A DNA stretch of 48,328 nucleotides from Gp13-AA77 sp035578005 (lineage in GTDB: Bacteria > Acidobacteriota > Terriglobia > UBA7540): assembly GCA_035578005.1 (NCBI GenBank), contig DATJYK010000051.1:1-48328 (forward strand). The letters are read 5' to 3'. The translations under genes and the position numbers were made by a program. The first letter of the stretch is position 1. Each line of letters opens with the position of its first letter. Below the pieces are notes generated by a model. It worked only from the letters and a program-made list of their open reading frames with translations. It was not told where the DNA came from and ran no database searches. Positions 16,183 through 25,084 of the stretch are shown one piece after another.

Positions 16183-19100
16183 TTCGCACCGCCCCCTTCC
16201 GTCTTCGGTGCTTCGTGTTTGGCCCCGCCCAGTTTCTCTACCCCGTAGAACAAAGCGGGGATGATGAAGATGGCGATGGCGCTGGCAGCGGTCATGCCGC
16301 CGATCACGGCACTGCCCATCACCTGCCGCGATATGGCGCCGGCTCCGGACGCCCTCCAGAGCGGCACGCAGCCCAAGATAAACGCGAAAGAGGTCATCAG
16401 GATGGGGCGCAGCCGAAGCTTGGCGCCTTCCAGCGATGCGTCCATCAAGGAACGGCCTTTCTCGAACTCCGCTTTGGCGAATTCCACAATCAAGATGGCG
16501 TTCTTGGCGGCGAGACCAATCAGCATGATAAGACCGATTTGGGCGTAAACATTGGTCTCGAAAGACAGGCTCTCGAACCGGCGCAGATACAGGGTGCCAA
16601 AGGCGCCGAATACCGCCACGGGCGTGCTGAGCAGCACGCTGAAAGGCAGCGTCCAGCTCTCGTACATCGCTGCCAGGATGAGAAAAACGAAGAGCACCGA
16701 GAACCCGAAGATGACCGACGCGGGCACGCCCTTTTGCGCTTTCTGCTCCTGATAGGACATGCCCATGTAATCGAAGCCCATTTCTCGCGGCATCGTCTTG
16801 GCGAAAACGTCTTCGAGAGCCTTCATCGCTTGTGCCGAACTGTAACCGGTGGCGGCGCTGCCGCTGATCTGCGCGGCGTTATACATGTTGTAGTGCATGG
16901 TGTACTCAGGGCCCAGCCGCGGCTCGATGGAGGTAACAGCCGAAAGCGGCACCATCTGGCTCTGACCGTTGCGGACGTAGAACCGGCCCACGTTCTCGGC
17001 CTGGGTGCGGTACTTGCCTTCGGCCTGGACGTAAACCTGCCACGTGCGCCCAAAGCGGTTGAAGAAATTAATGAAGGCGCCGCCCATAAACGCCTGCATC
17101 GTCTGATAGACGTCACTCAGGGATGCACCCTGTTTCAAAACCTTATCGCGATCCACCCGGGCATAAAGTTGCGGAACCGCGGGCAGCGCCACGGTGAAAG
17201 CGCCGGAGATTTCAGGCCGCTTACGCAGCTCGGTGAGAAAAGTATTCAAATTCTGGGCGAGAAACTGGACGCCCTGTCCGGACCGGTCTTCGAGTACAAA
17301 CTGGAAGCCGCCCGAGGCGCCCACACCGGGAATGGCGGGTGGAGGAATGGCTACCGCAACGCCGCCGGCAACTCCCCTCAGGGCAGCGTTCATGTGTGCC
17401 TTAATGGCCTCGTATTGCTCATCGGGCGCGGTGCGTTCTTTCCATTCCTTGAGGGTCACCCAGAAGAAGGCGCTGTAAACATTCTGAACGCCGCTCAACA
17501 TGTTGTAGCCCATCACGGTGGTTACGTGGGCGACGCCCGGCGTGTTCTTCAGCGCGTCTTCAACCTGGCTCGAAACTGCGTCCGTGCGCTGCAGCGAAGC
17601 GGCATTGGGAAGCTGTAAAATGACGTACACATAGCCCTGGTCTTCGTCCGGCAGGAAGCTGGTGGGAAGTTTGGTGCCAAACCAGCCGGCAAGAAAGCTG
17701 AAACCGAGCAGCAGAATGATGGTGAAGCCCATTTTGTGAATGAGCGCGCTGCACCAGTTCACGTAACCATTTGTAGCCTTGGCGAAGACGTTGTTGAACC
17801 CGCGAAAGAACACTGCCAGCGGTCCCCGCGATTCCTTCTTAGGCCGAAGCAGCAACGCGCCCAGGGCAGGGCTGAGGGTGAGCGCATTGAAAGCCGAGAT
17901 GACGACGGAAACCGCGATGGTGACGGCGAACTGCTGATAAAGGCGTCCGGTGATGCCCGGGATGAAGGCAGTGGGTATGAAGACCGCGGAGAGGACGATT
18001 GCGATGCCGACTACCGGCCCGGACACCTCCTCCATCGCCTTGAGAGCCGCGTCCTTCGGCGAGAGTCCGTGTTCGATGTGATGTTCGATCGCCTCCACCA
18101 CCACGATGGCGTCATCCACCACCAAACCAATGGCCAGCACGAGTCCAAACAGCGAGAGTGTATTGATGGAAAAGCCGAGCAGCGGAAACAGGATGAACGT
18201 CCCGATGAGCGATACCGGCACGGCAAGGAGGGGTATCAGCGTGGCGCGCCAGCCTTGCAGGAAGATAAACACCACGATGATGACCAGCACGATGGCTTCA
18301 AGCAGCGTGTGCACGATCTCGCTGATGCCCTCGGTAACGGGAATCGTGGTGTCGAGGGCGATCGCGTAGTCAAGGCCTGGAGGGAAGCGTTGCTTCAGCA
18401 GTTCCATCTGATCCCTGAGGCCTTTGGCAGCCGCGACCGCATTGGAACCGGGAAGCTGATAGACGGCCACAATTGCCGCCGGTTTTCCGTCCAGCCGGCC
18501 GCGCATGTTATACACCTGGGAGCCGAGTTCCACGCGCGCTACATCCTTCACTCGCACAATGGAACCATCCGGATTGGCGCGCACAACAATTTGGCCGAAC
18601 TGTTCTTCCGTGGTCAGACGGCCCTGGGAGATCACTGCGTAGGTGTACTGCTGCCCGGGCGGCACCGGTTCGCCGCCAACCTGTCCGGACGGATTCACCG
18701 TGTTTTGCGCCTGGACGGCGTTGACGATCTCGGGCACCGTGATCTGCAGCTTGGCCAACTGATCGGGGTCCACCCATAAGCGCATGGCGTACTGGCCGGC
18801 GCCGAACACGGAGACGCTGGCAACCCCGTAAGAGCGAGTGAGATTGTCGTTGATATTGATATAGGCGTAGTTGGCCAGAAACTGGGCGTCGTAGGTGCCG
18901 TTGGGAGAATAGAGGTCAAACAACATCAGGGGGGCGGCCGTGGATTTCTGCACCACCACGCCTTGGGCGTTCACCTGAGACGGCAGTTGCGAGGCCGCCT
19001 GGGTCTGGCGCATTTGGGTGAGAATCAGATCGAAATTGGGGTCGGTCTTGATGTTGAAGTCCACCGTCAACCAGGAGAGGCCGCTGTTCTGGTTGAGGGA

Positions 19101-19337
19101 ATACATGTACTCCATGTTGTCCACGCCGCTCATCTTTTGCTCGATGGGCGTGGCCACGGATTGGTCCGCCGTCAAGGCGTCGGCGCCCGGGTAAGTGGCT
19201 TGGACCTGGATCTGAGGGTCGGCGATGTTGGGAAACTGGGCGGTGGGCAAGCTGAGCATCGCCACCGTGCCGACGATGACCATGAGGATGGAAATCACCA
19301 TGGCCACGATGGGACGATTGATGAAGAATTTAGACAT
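16179..19337 (-). CDS. RND multidrug efflux pump, HAE1/AcrB-type
   Basis: Proton-driven inner-membrane transporter of 1052 residues, the normal length for the HAE1 family. It begins MSKFFINRPIVAMVISILMV and has the family blocks: GVDNMEYMYSLN, the TM4 proton relay pair in GLVVDDAIVVVE (near residue 407), and the TM10 Lys in LIGLAAKNAILIVEFA (near 940), plus a RLRPILMTSFAFILG segment. Periplasmic porter domains lie between TM1-2 and TM7-8. Substrates are likely hydrophobic drugs, dyes or solvents, extruded through the adaptor and outer-membrane factor encoded on either side. Its stop overlaps the next gene's start; the adaptor gene ends 91 nt upstream. Confidence 0.95.
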   Translation of the reverse strand: MSKFFINRPIVAMVISILMVIVGTVAMLSLPTAQFPNIADPQIQVQATYPGADALTADQSVATPIEQKMSGVDNMEYMYSLNQNSGLSWLTVDFNIKTDPNFDLILTQMRQTQAASQLPSQVNAQGVVVQKSTAAPLMLFDLYSPNGTYDAQFLANYAYININDNLTRSYGVASVSVFGAGQYAMRLWVDPDQLAKLQITVPEIVNAVQAQNTVNPSGQVGGEPVPPGQQYTYAVISQGRLTTEEQFGQIVVRANPDGSIVRVKDVARVELGSQVYNMRGRLDGKPAAIVAVYQLPGSNAVAAAKGLRDQMELLKQRFPPGLDYAIALDTTIPVTEGISEIVHTLLEAIVLVIIVVFIFLQGWRATLIPLLAVPVSLIGTFILFPLLGFSINTLSLFGLVLAIGLVVDDAIVVVEAIEHHIEHGLSPKDAALKAMEEVSGPVVGIAIVLSAVFIPTAFIPGITGRLYQQFAVTIAVSVVISAFNALTLSPALGALLLRPKKESRGPLAVFFRGFNNVFAKATNGYVNWCSALIHKMGFTIILLLGFSFLAGWFGTKLPTSFLPDEDQGYVYVILQLPNAASLQRTDAVSSQVEDALKNTPGVAHVTTVMGYNMLSGVQNVYSAFFWVTLKEWKERTAPDEQYEAIKAHMNAALRGVAGGVAVAIPPPAIPGVGASGGFQFVLEDRSGQGVQFLAQNLNTFLTELRKRPEISGAFTVALPAVPQLYARVDRDKVLKQGASLSDVYQTMQAFMGGAFINFFNRFGRTWQVYVQAEGKYRTQAENVGRFYVRNGQSQMVPLSAVTSIEPRLGPEYTMHYNMYNAAQISGSAATGYSSAQAMKALEDVFAKTMPREMGFDYMGMSYQEQKAQKGVPASVIFGFSVLFVFLILAAMYESWTLPFSVLLSTPVAVFGAFGTLYLRRFESLSFETNVYAQIGLIMLIGLAAKNAILIVEFAKAEFEKGRSLMDASLEGAKLRLRPILMTSFAFILGCVPLWRASGAGAISRQVMGSAVIGGMTAASAIAIFIIPALFYGVEKLGGAKHEAPKTEGGGAK

Positions 19338-19427
19338 GATGTGAGTTACTCAGGCCCCTGAGTAGGAATTCAGATTCTTCTTAGACTTGCCGCGGCTGCC
19401 CCCGCCCGAAATCGTCCTTTCCGCCAC

Positions 19428-20681
19428 CTAACCAGGACTAGCGGCTGCCGGTGCTTGCTGGAAAGGCTTCGGATTCACCACCAACCCGTCTCTTACCTTC
19501 TGCGTGCCTTCGGCGACCACGCGATCCCCCAACTTCACTCCCTCCTGGATAATCCACATGGCGCCGGCCCGCGCGCCCACCTTGACGGGCCGGAGGCTTA
19601 CCTTGTTGTCGTCACCGACCACGGCCACCAGGTAGCCGCCTTGCAATTCGCTCACGGCGCGCGCGGGCACCAGCAACGCGCCCTGCTGAATCCTAGTGAC
19701 GGCGCTGATGCGTCCGAAACCGCCGGGGCGAAGCAGATTGCCAGGATTCGGGAACTGGGCTTGAACAAGAACGGCGCCCGTTCTCACGTCCACCTCGCGG
19801 TTAATGGCGTAAAGCTGCCCCTTGTACGGGAAAGTGGAGCCATCGCTCAAGGTCAGTTGAAACTCCAGCTTGCGCCGCATTGCCTCCTCGCCCCCGCCCA
19901 GCGTCGCGGCAGTGAGGTATTCCTGCTCACTGGGGGTAAAGTTGACGAGAATCGGATTGATGGTGGAGACGGTAGTGAGAGCGGGGGTCCCGGGACCGAC
20001 AAGGTCGCCGACTTGGGCGGTCGAGATGGCCGCGATGCCGTCGATCGGCGAGACGACGCTTGTGAACCCGAGGTTCAACTTCGCTGTGTCAATGGCCGCC
20101 TTGGCGCCGTCGATCGCCGCCTTAGCGGAGTCCACCTGGGCCTTGGCGGCCAGGTTGGCTTGCACGGCGTCATCGAGTTCCTGCTGGCTGATGGCCTGCT
20201 CTTTGGCCAGCGGTGTGTAGCGCGCGACATCCTGTTCTGTCTTGCCTAACTGCGCTTGAGCCCGCGCGAGGTTGCCCTGAGCCGCGGCCAGATTCGCGTT
20301 GGCCTGGTCTAGGGTCGCCTGAAAGGGCTTCGGATCAATCTGAAATAGCGGCGCGCCTTTCCTCACATAATCGCCGTTCGCGTACTCTTGTTTGAGCAGG
20401 TAGCCGGTGACCTGGGCGCGGATCTGTGCGTTGACAAAGCCATCAAAGGTCGCCACCCAATCCTTGGTAACCGGCACGTCCTGCTGCACCACTTCGGTGA
20501 CTTCAACATCGGGCGGGGGAGGTGGCGCGGCCTGCTCCTTCTTTCCGCACCCTGGAGAAACGATGACGGCCATGAGGGCGAGTATGCCTGCGAATCGCAG
20601 GCGCGCCCTTGCGTTGCTCCGGAGGTGGCCCGAGAGATCGAAACTTAGATTCAACGAATTCGTATGCATTGAAGGTGCCAT
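19428..20681 (-). CDS. RND efflux periplasmic adaptor (HlyD/MFP family)
   Basis: Adaptor lipoprotein linking pump and outer-membrane factor. From ATG 20681 it has 417 residues with a lipobox (VSPGC, Cys45), a Pro-rich linker, the membrane-proximal and lipoyl parts (RAQVTGYLLKQEYANGDYVR, KGAPLFQIDP), a coiled-coil hairpin rich in Ala/Gln (about 115-205), then FTSVVSPIDGIAAIST and VNFTPSEQEYL, and a final LRPVKVGARAG barrel strand. A longer frame starts at TTG 20735 but has no better ribosome binding site. First gene of the tripartite operon; a CTGTCA-N4-TGCCAG site lies 113-128 nt upstream of the ATG. Confidence 0.92.
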   Translation of the reverse strand: MAPSMHTNSLNLSFDLSGHLRSNARARLRFAGILALMAVIVSPGCGKKEQAAPPPPPDVEVTEVVQQDVPVTKDWVATFDGFVNAQIRAQVTGYLLKQEYANGDYVRKGAPLFQIDPKPFQATLDQANANLAAAQGNLARAQAQLGKTEQDVARYTPLAKEQAISQQELDDAVQANLAAKAQVDSAKAAIDGAKAAIDTAKLNLGFTSVVSPIDGIAAISTAQVGDLVGPGTPALTTVSTINPILVNFTPSEQEYLTAATLGGGEEAMRRKLEFQLTLSDGSTFPYKGQLYAINREVDVRTGAVLVQAQFPNPGNLLRPGGFGRISAVTRIQQGALLVPARAVSELQGGYLVAVVGDDNKVSLRPVKVGARAGAMWIIQEGVKLGDRVVAEGTQKVRDGLVVNPKPFQQAPAAASPG

Positions 20682-20793
20682 TGCAGTAACCTTAGCCTTA
20701 TTTTCTAATTCCGATGACTTAAAAGCGCGCTTCAACTCGCCCAGAACCCACCCCGCAATGCCGGATGTTAAGCTGAGGCGTCCTCAGCTTCCA

Positions 20794-20809
20794 CTGTCAA
20801 AACTGCCAG
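20794..20809. promoter_or_regulatory. CTGTCA-N4-TGCCAG operator-like site at RND operon
   Basis: CTGTCA-AAAC-TGCCAG differs by one base from the perfect palindromes at 10022, 33391 and 33445 and has the same spacer. It lies upstream of the first gene of the efflux operon, where a TetR- or MarR-like repressor might bind; no such regulator gene is adjacent. Confidence 0.45.
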
Positions 20810-21027
20810 TCGCGCCTCTAAACCTCTGGCGCCAGCCACGCCCCCCCGGCGAGCGAAGACGGACTCAGATTATATAGTAGACACAAAGCAATCAGCAAAG
20901 AGTTAGCCCACGGCACGGCATACCAGTGTGATTTGCCGGGTGGAACCGATGACACCAGTACCGCCCTCGGTGTGAGCAGACGCCGTGAGGAGATGCGAAG
21001 ACGCGGGACCGAATCGCGCGAAGCGCT

Positions 21028-21182
21028 CTGGAGTGCGGTAGCTTGCTACCGCTCTCTCGAGGCCAGCTTGCTGGCCGCCCCGAGGCTTGTGCGCTCCCGG
21101 AACGATGGCCGCGAGCAAGCTCGCGAAATCAAAGCGGCAGCAAGCCTGTCCTTGAGCGAAGCGAAGGGCTGCCGCACTCCAG
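21028..21182. repeat. MITE-like element with CTGGAGTGCGGtAGC ends
   Basis: A 15-nt terminal inverted repeat (21028-21042 and 21168-21182, one mismatch) encloses further small hairpins (GGTAGCTTGCTACC at 21037-21050; GCCAGCTTGCTGGC near 21063). Total about 155 nt; it codes for nothing recognisable. Confidence 0.7.
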
Positions 21183-21383
21183 AACCTCGGCGATCCTCAA
21201 GCCGAGCTCTTTCGCAGGCACTGCCCGGGGCTACATGAAAGGCTACATCCAGCGGGATACGCCGTCGCGCCCGGCTTCGGCAGGCCTCCCCGCTGTGGCC
21301 GCGCTGTGGCTACCCCCCCAGGGGTATATGCAAAATGCAAAAACGAACCCGAGAAGTTCTTTATAATCAATAAAAGTGCCAAA

Positions 21384-21456
21384 AAACGAACCTAAAACGA
21401 ACCTAAAACGAACCTAAACGAACCTAAACGAACCTAAACGAACCTAAAACGAACCC
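21384..21456. repeat. Tandem repeat ACGAACCTAAA, seven copies
   Basis: CGAACC occurs at 21387, 21398, 21409, 21419, 21429, 21439 and 21450, so periods are 11, 11, 10, 10, 10 and 11 nt. Next to it (21355-21378, minus strand) is CTTTTATTGATTATAAAG, close to the core of arrays A-E. The same combination recurs at 40485-40690. Confidence 0.85.
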
Positions 21457-21878
21457 AAGGCCGATTAGGCATGAACTGAACAACCCCTTTGGAATCAGCG
21501 AGCGCTCTCTTCGAGGGTCATGGCTGCTCAGCCGTGTCTGGCACGATTTCCATGGGGTCTGGACCGGGCGCGCGTAAGGCTACACGTGTTGCCGTACTCA
21601 TGACTCTTCACTCCGACAGCCGGTTTCACAACAGGATTGGCGAATGAAGACATAATGTTCCCTGTCGGACGTCTCAGACGGCGCAGTGGAAACGTGTCTG
21701 TTACCTCTCAATGACTCACTGGCAGAATTACCAGTGGGCAGCGTCGACCGAAGTTGGCTATCATCGAACCTGATGTTGTTCCCGCGGGTCTCCGTTGCAC
21801 CCAAGACGGTGCCAAGCCGGGAAGGGAGAGTTGTGGCGGAGCAGGAACGGCCATCAAAATGCCAAAAAGGAGAAGACG
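21457..21878. other. Intergenic upstream of first DUF4136 gene
   Basis: No gene seen. A small inverted repeat CACTGG-N8-CCAGTG lies at 21717-21736. The last 40 nt resemble the leaders of the two other DUF4136 genes. Confidence 0.5.
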
Positions 21879-22442
21879 ATGAGAAAGCTCTCTATTACGG
21901 TCCTGGCGTTACTCGCCTTCGGAGTCGCTGCCCGGGCTCAGGATGTGAGTTACAACTTCGCCAAGGACGCAAAGTTCTCGGATTACAAGACCTACAAGTG
22001 GGTGGAACTTAAGGGCGCAGATGAACCCGATCAGATTACGCAAAACACGATTAAATCAGCGATTGATTCGCAACTGGCTTTGAAGGGGCTCACCAAGACC
22101 GACTCGGACGATGCCGATCTGTACGTCGGAATGCAGACGGCCATCGGAACAGAGAAACAGTACACTTCTTTCTCATCAGGCTGGGGACCCGGACCGGGTT
22201 GGGGAGGCGGTTGGTACGGATATGGTGGCGGCATGAACACCTCCACCACCACGGGTTCGACGAGCACGATCTACATTGGCCAATTGGGCGTGGACATGTA
22301 TGACGCCAAGAATAAAGACTTGGTGTGGCGCGGCCGGGCAAGTAAGACCATCAATCCGAAAGCAAAGCCTGAGAAGCGGGAGAAGAATATCAACAAGGCC
22401 GTTGCGAAACTTTTCAAGAACTATCCGCCACCACAAAAGTAG
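21879..22442 (+). CDS. DUF4136 exported protein, copy 1
   Basis: Protein of 187 residues. A signal peptide (MRKLSITVLALLAFGVAARA, cleavage before QDVSY) lacks a lipobox Cys. The DUF4136 domain follows: VSYNFAKDAKFSDYKTYKWV, an IKSAIDSQLALKGLTKTDSD helix, DADLYVGMQTAI, a Gly/Trp-rich loop (GWGPGPGWGGGWYGYGGG), a TSTIYIGQLGVDMYDAKNKD strand pair, VWRGRASKTI and a LFKNYPPPQK end. DUF4136 proteins are periplasmic or outer-membrane-anchored and of unknown function. AAGGAG is 7 nt upstream; the leader GGAACG-N15-AAAAAGGAGAA is shared with copies 2 and 3. Identity to copy 2 is high throughout. Confidence 0.85.
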   Translation: MRKLSITVLALLAFGVAARAQDVSYNFAKDAKFSDYKTYKWVELKGADEPDQITQNTIKSAIDSQLALKGLTKTDSDDADLYVGMQTAIGTEKQYTSFSSGWGPGPGWGGGWYGYGGGMNTSTTTGSTSTIYIGQLGVDMYDAKNKDLVWRGRASKTINPKAKPEKREKNINKAVAKLFKNYPPPQK

Positions 22443-22644
22443 TTGTGCCGTTTCGTTTCCTCGGCGGACGCCCGCGGGTTTCGCACGACAGACCGGAACC
22501 CGCGTGCCGTCGCCCTGTTACCCGCTTACGACAGGCATGGGTTTATCGCTCGGTTTTAACTTCTAGTTGCGAAAAGTGATTTCAATGGCCCTCTTAGCCT
22601 TGTAATGGCAGAATAGGGGTACTGAGAACCGGTGGAGAGGGCAA

Positions 22645-22992
22645 ATGAGCGATATCAGTTTTGCCGAGCGCCGGCGCGCCAACCGCCACAGCATCGAACG
22701 GCGCGTGAAGCTTCTTGTTGAATCCGACCGCACGAATACGCACCGCGACGCCGTCACCGTCGATGTGGGCACGCTCGGCGCGAGAGTGCTCAGCGATGCT
22801 CGACTGTCGCCGGGGCAATCCGTTGACCTGATTGTCAATCAAGACGCGCCCGTCATTCTGTCGGCGCAAGTGGTTTGGGTGGATGTAACCGAGGCAAGCG
22901 GAACCCGGCAAGCCGGACTTGAGTTCACAGATCCTGGCAACATCCCACTCGCACTGCTCGCTCCCATCGCTGTTCGTGGGGAATCTGCGTAG
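22645..22992 (+). CDS. PilZ-like domain protein
   Basis: Protein of 115 residues. It opens with an RRRANRHSIERRVKL segment resembling the c-di-GMP-binding RxxxR motif, followed by beta strands (AVTVDVGTLGARVLSD, QSVDLIVNQ, VILSAQVVWVD, RQAGLEFTD). The second binding motif (D/N-x-S-x-x-G) is degenerate: DVGTLGARV has Gly where Ser is expected, so nucleotide binding may be weak or lost. PilZ proteins usually pass c-di-GMP signals to motility or polysaccharide export. GGAG lies 8 nt upstream. It sits alone between two DUF4136 paralogs with no cyclase nearby. Confidence 0.7.
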   Translation: MSDISFAERRRANRHSIERRVKLLVESDRTNTHRDAVTVDVGTLGARVLSDARLSPGQSVDLIVNQDAPVILSAQVVWVDVTEASGTRQAGLEFTDPGNIPLALLAPIAVRGESA

Positions 22993-23030
22993 CGCCTGCA
23001 GGTTGAAACCGTGTGAAAACGTGCCGCAAC

Positions 23031-23319
23031 GTGCTGTAGCGGCGATCTCTGATCGCCGAAATTACTGATTCTAAAAGGCGGCGGTCGGAGACCGCCGCCG
23101 CCCTGGGCAACGCCCAGGGAAACTCAGGCAATGTAAAGAAGGTAGCCCTGAAAGGGCGGGCTAGAGCAGGCTTGGATCGCCCTTTCAGGGCTGGGCGTTT
23201 GGCGTGGCATCTGATTCCCTGGGCGTTGCCCGGGCGTTGCCCAGGGCTTTGCTAGTTCGGCCCTTCGGGCCTCAAATGTACAAACTCCAGGCGGCGGTCG
23301 GAGACCGCCGCTACAGCAC
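23031..23319. repeat. Composite MITE-like element with GTGCTGTAGCGGCG ends
   Basis: Perfect 14-nt terminal inverted repeats (23031-23044 and 23306-23319) bound about 290 nt packed with smaller palindromes (GGCGATC-TCT-GATCGCC; CCCTGGGCAACGCCCAGGG; CCCTGAAAGGGCG with its inverse) and a direct duplication of GGCGGCGGTCGGAGACCGCC. No ORF of interest. It separates the PilZ and second DUF4136 genes; 23320-23570 holds nothing else. Confidence 0.75.
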
Positions 23320-23570
23320 GAGTTTGTCACACAAACTCCGAAGCCCCGCCCTTTTCGAACCCTGGCGGAGAAATGCGGGTTAGTGGGGGGCGAGTTCTTC
23401 CTCTTTTCCCGCTGTCAAATCGCCGGTGGCAACCCCGATAGCATCTGACTAAAATAGGTGGTGGTGTTTGCGTTCGGTCTGTCGCCGACCTGCGATGCTG
23501 GCGACCGGACCTGAGTGGAAGATCGTCGGGCAAGAACGACTATCCAAATGTCGTAAAAGGAGAAACGCCG

Positions 23571-24143
23571 ATGAAAAAGATGTGGCTTCTTGCGGTGGCG
23601 CTGCTTGCCTTTGGGGCCAGCGCCGCTCTCGCTCAGGATGTGACTTACAACTTCGCCAAGGATGCCAAGTTTTCAGATTACAAGACCTATAAGTGGGTTG
23701 ATCTGAAGGGTGCAGACGAACCCAATCAGATTACCCAGAATCAGATCAAGGCAGCGATTGATTCGCAACTGGCCGCGAAAGGACTCACCAAGACCGATTC
23801 GGACGATGCCGATCTGTACGTCGCGATGCAGACGGCCATCGGAACTGAGAAGCAGTTCACCAGCTTCTCATCGGGCTGGGGCATGGGCCCGGGTTGGGGA
23901 GGCGGTTGGTATGGTGCGCGGGGCATGGGTGGCATGACCAGCGAAACCACGACCGGATCAACCAGCACGATCTACATTGGGCAATTGGGCGTGGACATGT
24001 ATGACGCCAAGAATAAGGACCTCGTCTGGCGTGGCAGGGCAAGCAAGACCATCAATCCCAAAGCAAAACCCGACAAGCAGGAGAAGAACATCAACAAGGC
24101 GGTGGCCAAGCTCTTTAAGAACTACCCGCCACCGCAGAAGTAG
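23571..24143 (+). CDS. DUF4136 exported protein, copy 2
   Basis: Protein of 190 residues, nearly the same as copy 1 from the mature N-terminus on (YNFAKDAKFSDYKTYKWVD, DDADLYVAMQTAIGTEKQF, TSTIYIGQLGVDMYDAKNKD, KAVAKLFKNYPPPQK). The signal peptide is MWLLAVALLAFGASAALAQD after a short basic start. Differences are mainly in the Gly-rich loop, which here reads GWGMGPGWGGGWYGARGMGG. AAAGGAG lies 7-8 nt upstream. The next gene (DUF2490) begins directly at the stop codon, so the two are surely co-translated or co-transcribed, a link copies 1 and 3 lack. Confidence 0.85.
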   Translation: MKKMWLLAVALLAFGASAALAQDVTYNFAKDAKFSDYKTYKWVDLKGADEPNQITQNQIKAAIDSQLAAKGLTKTDSDDADLYVAMQTAIGTEKQFTSFSSGWGMGPGWGGGWYGARGMGGMTSETTTGSTSTIYIGQLGVDMYDAKNKDLVWRGRASKTINPKAKPDKQEKNINKAVAKLFKNYPPPQK

Positions 24144-24899
24144 ATGAGCCTGTTCGTGCTCCTCAGCGGACGCTCGGCGATGCTACTCCGCTGTACGTTG
24201 TGGACGGGCGTCACGATCCTTGTGCTTTCGCTGCCTGCCCGGACCCAAGACCGGCAGGTGGAGCAGAACGTTCGCGTCTGGTTCCCTTATTTCGGCGATC
24301 ATCTCTTTGGCGACTCCCGCTGGGGACTGCACCTGGAAGCCCAAGCCCGCCTCCAGGGAATCACGCAAATAAATCAGTTGGTTTTGCGTCCGGGAGTGAA
24401 CTACCAGGCCAATCGATCGCTGATGCTGACGACGGGATATGCTTACGTGCGCCTCTATCCTAGCATCACGTCCGCGAACCCCGTTCCGCCACGTAATGAG
24501 CATCGAATCTGGGAGCAGGCGTGGTTTCGCTACGGTTCCGGCAGGGTCGCGTGGAGTACCCGTCTCCGGTTCGAAAACCGCTTCATCGAGGGCAACAACG
24601 GACAGTACCGGTTCGAAAACCGCGTGCGGGTCTGGCAACAAGCCACGGTTCCCCTCTCCCAGCGCGTCTATGCCACCGGCTACGACGAGGTCTGGTTCCA
24701 CGTGAAGCCTTACCAGGCTTCATCGGCGTTCAACCAGAACCGCGCTTACGCGGCGCTGGGTTTCAGACTCAAACCCGGCTGGCGGCTCGAAACCGGGTAC
24801 ATGAACCAGGTTCTGCTGGTGAGCTCGGGGCGCGTGCTGGAAGTGAACCACATCGTGACCTTCTCGGTGCTCAGCACCGCGACTTTCCGGCGGAAGTGA
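24144..24899 (+). CDS. DUF2490 outer-membrane protein
   Basis: Protein of 251 residues whose ATG follows the TAG of the preceding DUF4136 gene without a gap. After a signal peptide (LLRCTLWTGVTILVLSLPARTQ, cleavage before DRQV) come DUF2490 hallmarks: VWFPYFGDHLFGDSRWGLHLEAQAR, QLVLRPGVNYQ, MLTTGYAYVR, NEHRIWEQAWF, TRLRFENRFIEG, and alternating strands to the end. The family is predicted to be a small beta-barrel in the outer membrane with unknown function. An internal ATG at 24180 would shorten the leader. Tight coupling suggests it acts with the DUF4136 protein. Confidence 0.8.
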   Translation: MSLFVLLSGRSAMLLRCTLWTGVTILVLSLPARTQDRQVEQNVRVWFPYFGDHLFGDSRWGLHLEAQARLQGITQINQLVLRPGVNYQANRSLMLTTGYAYVRLYPSITSANPVPPRNEHRIWEQAWFRYGSGRVAWSTRLRFENRFIEGNNGQYRFENRVRVWQQATVPLSQRVYATGYDEVWFHVKPYQASSAFNQNRAYAALGFRLKPGWRLETGYMNQVLLVSSGRVLEVNHIVTFSVLSTATFRRK

Positions 24900-25084
24900 G
24901 TGCCTGACTTTGCACTCTGAGGCTGTGCTCGTGTAGCTTGTGCACCTGCAGACCCGCCCCAGCGTCGCGGGCGCGCTGGCACGCGGGGAGCTGACCCTGT
25001 CAGGCTGCGTGTTCGACATCGGAAGCGGCGTGGCGCGCGAAAGAGAGAATTCGTGCCGATGACGGCGGCCACCGGGACTGCGAA

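Noticed and set aside
20735..20735. TTG 20735 as start of the efflux adaptor
   Set aside because: No better ribosome binding site and an unneeded 18-residue extension; ATG 20681 already gives a normal lipoprotein leader.
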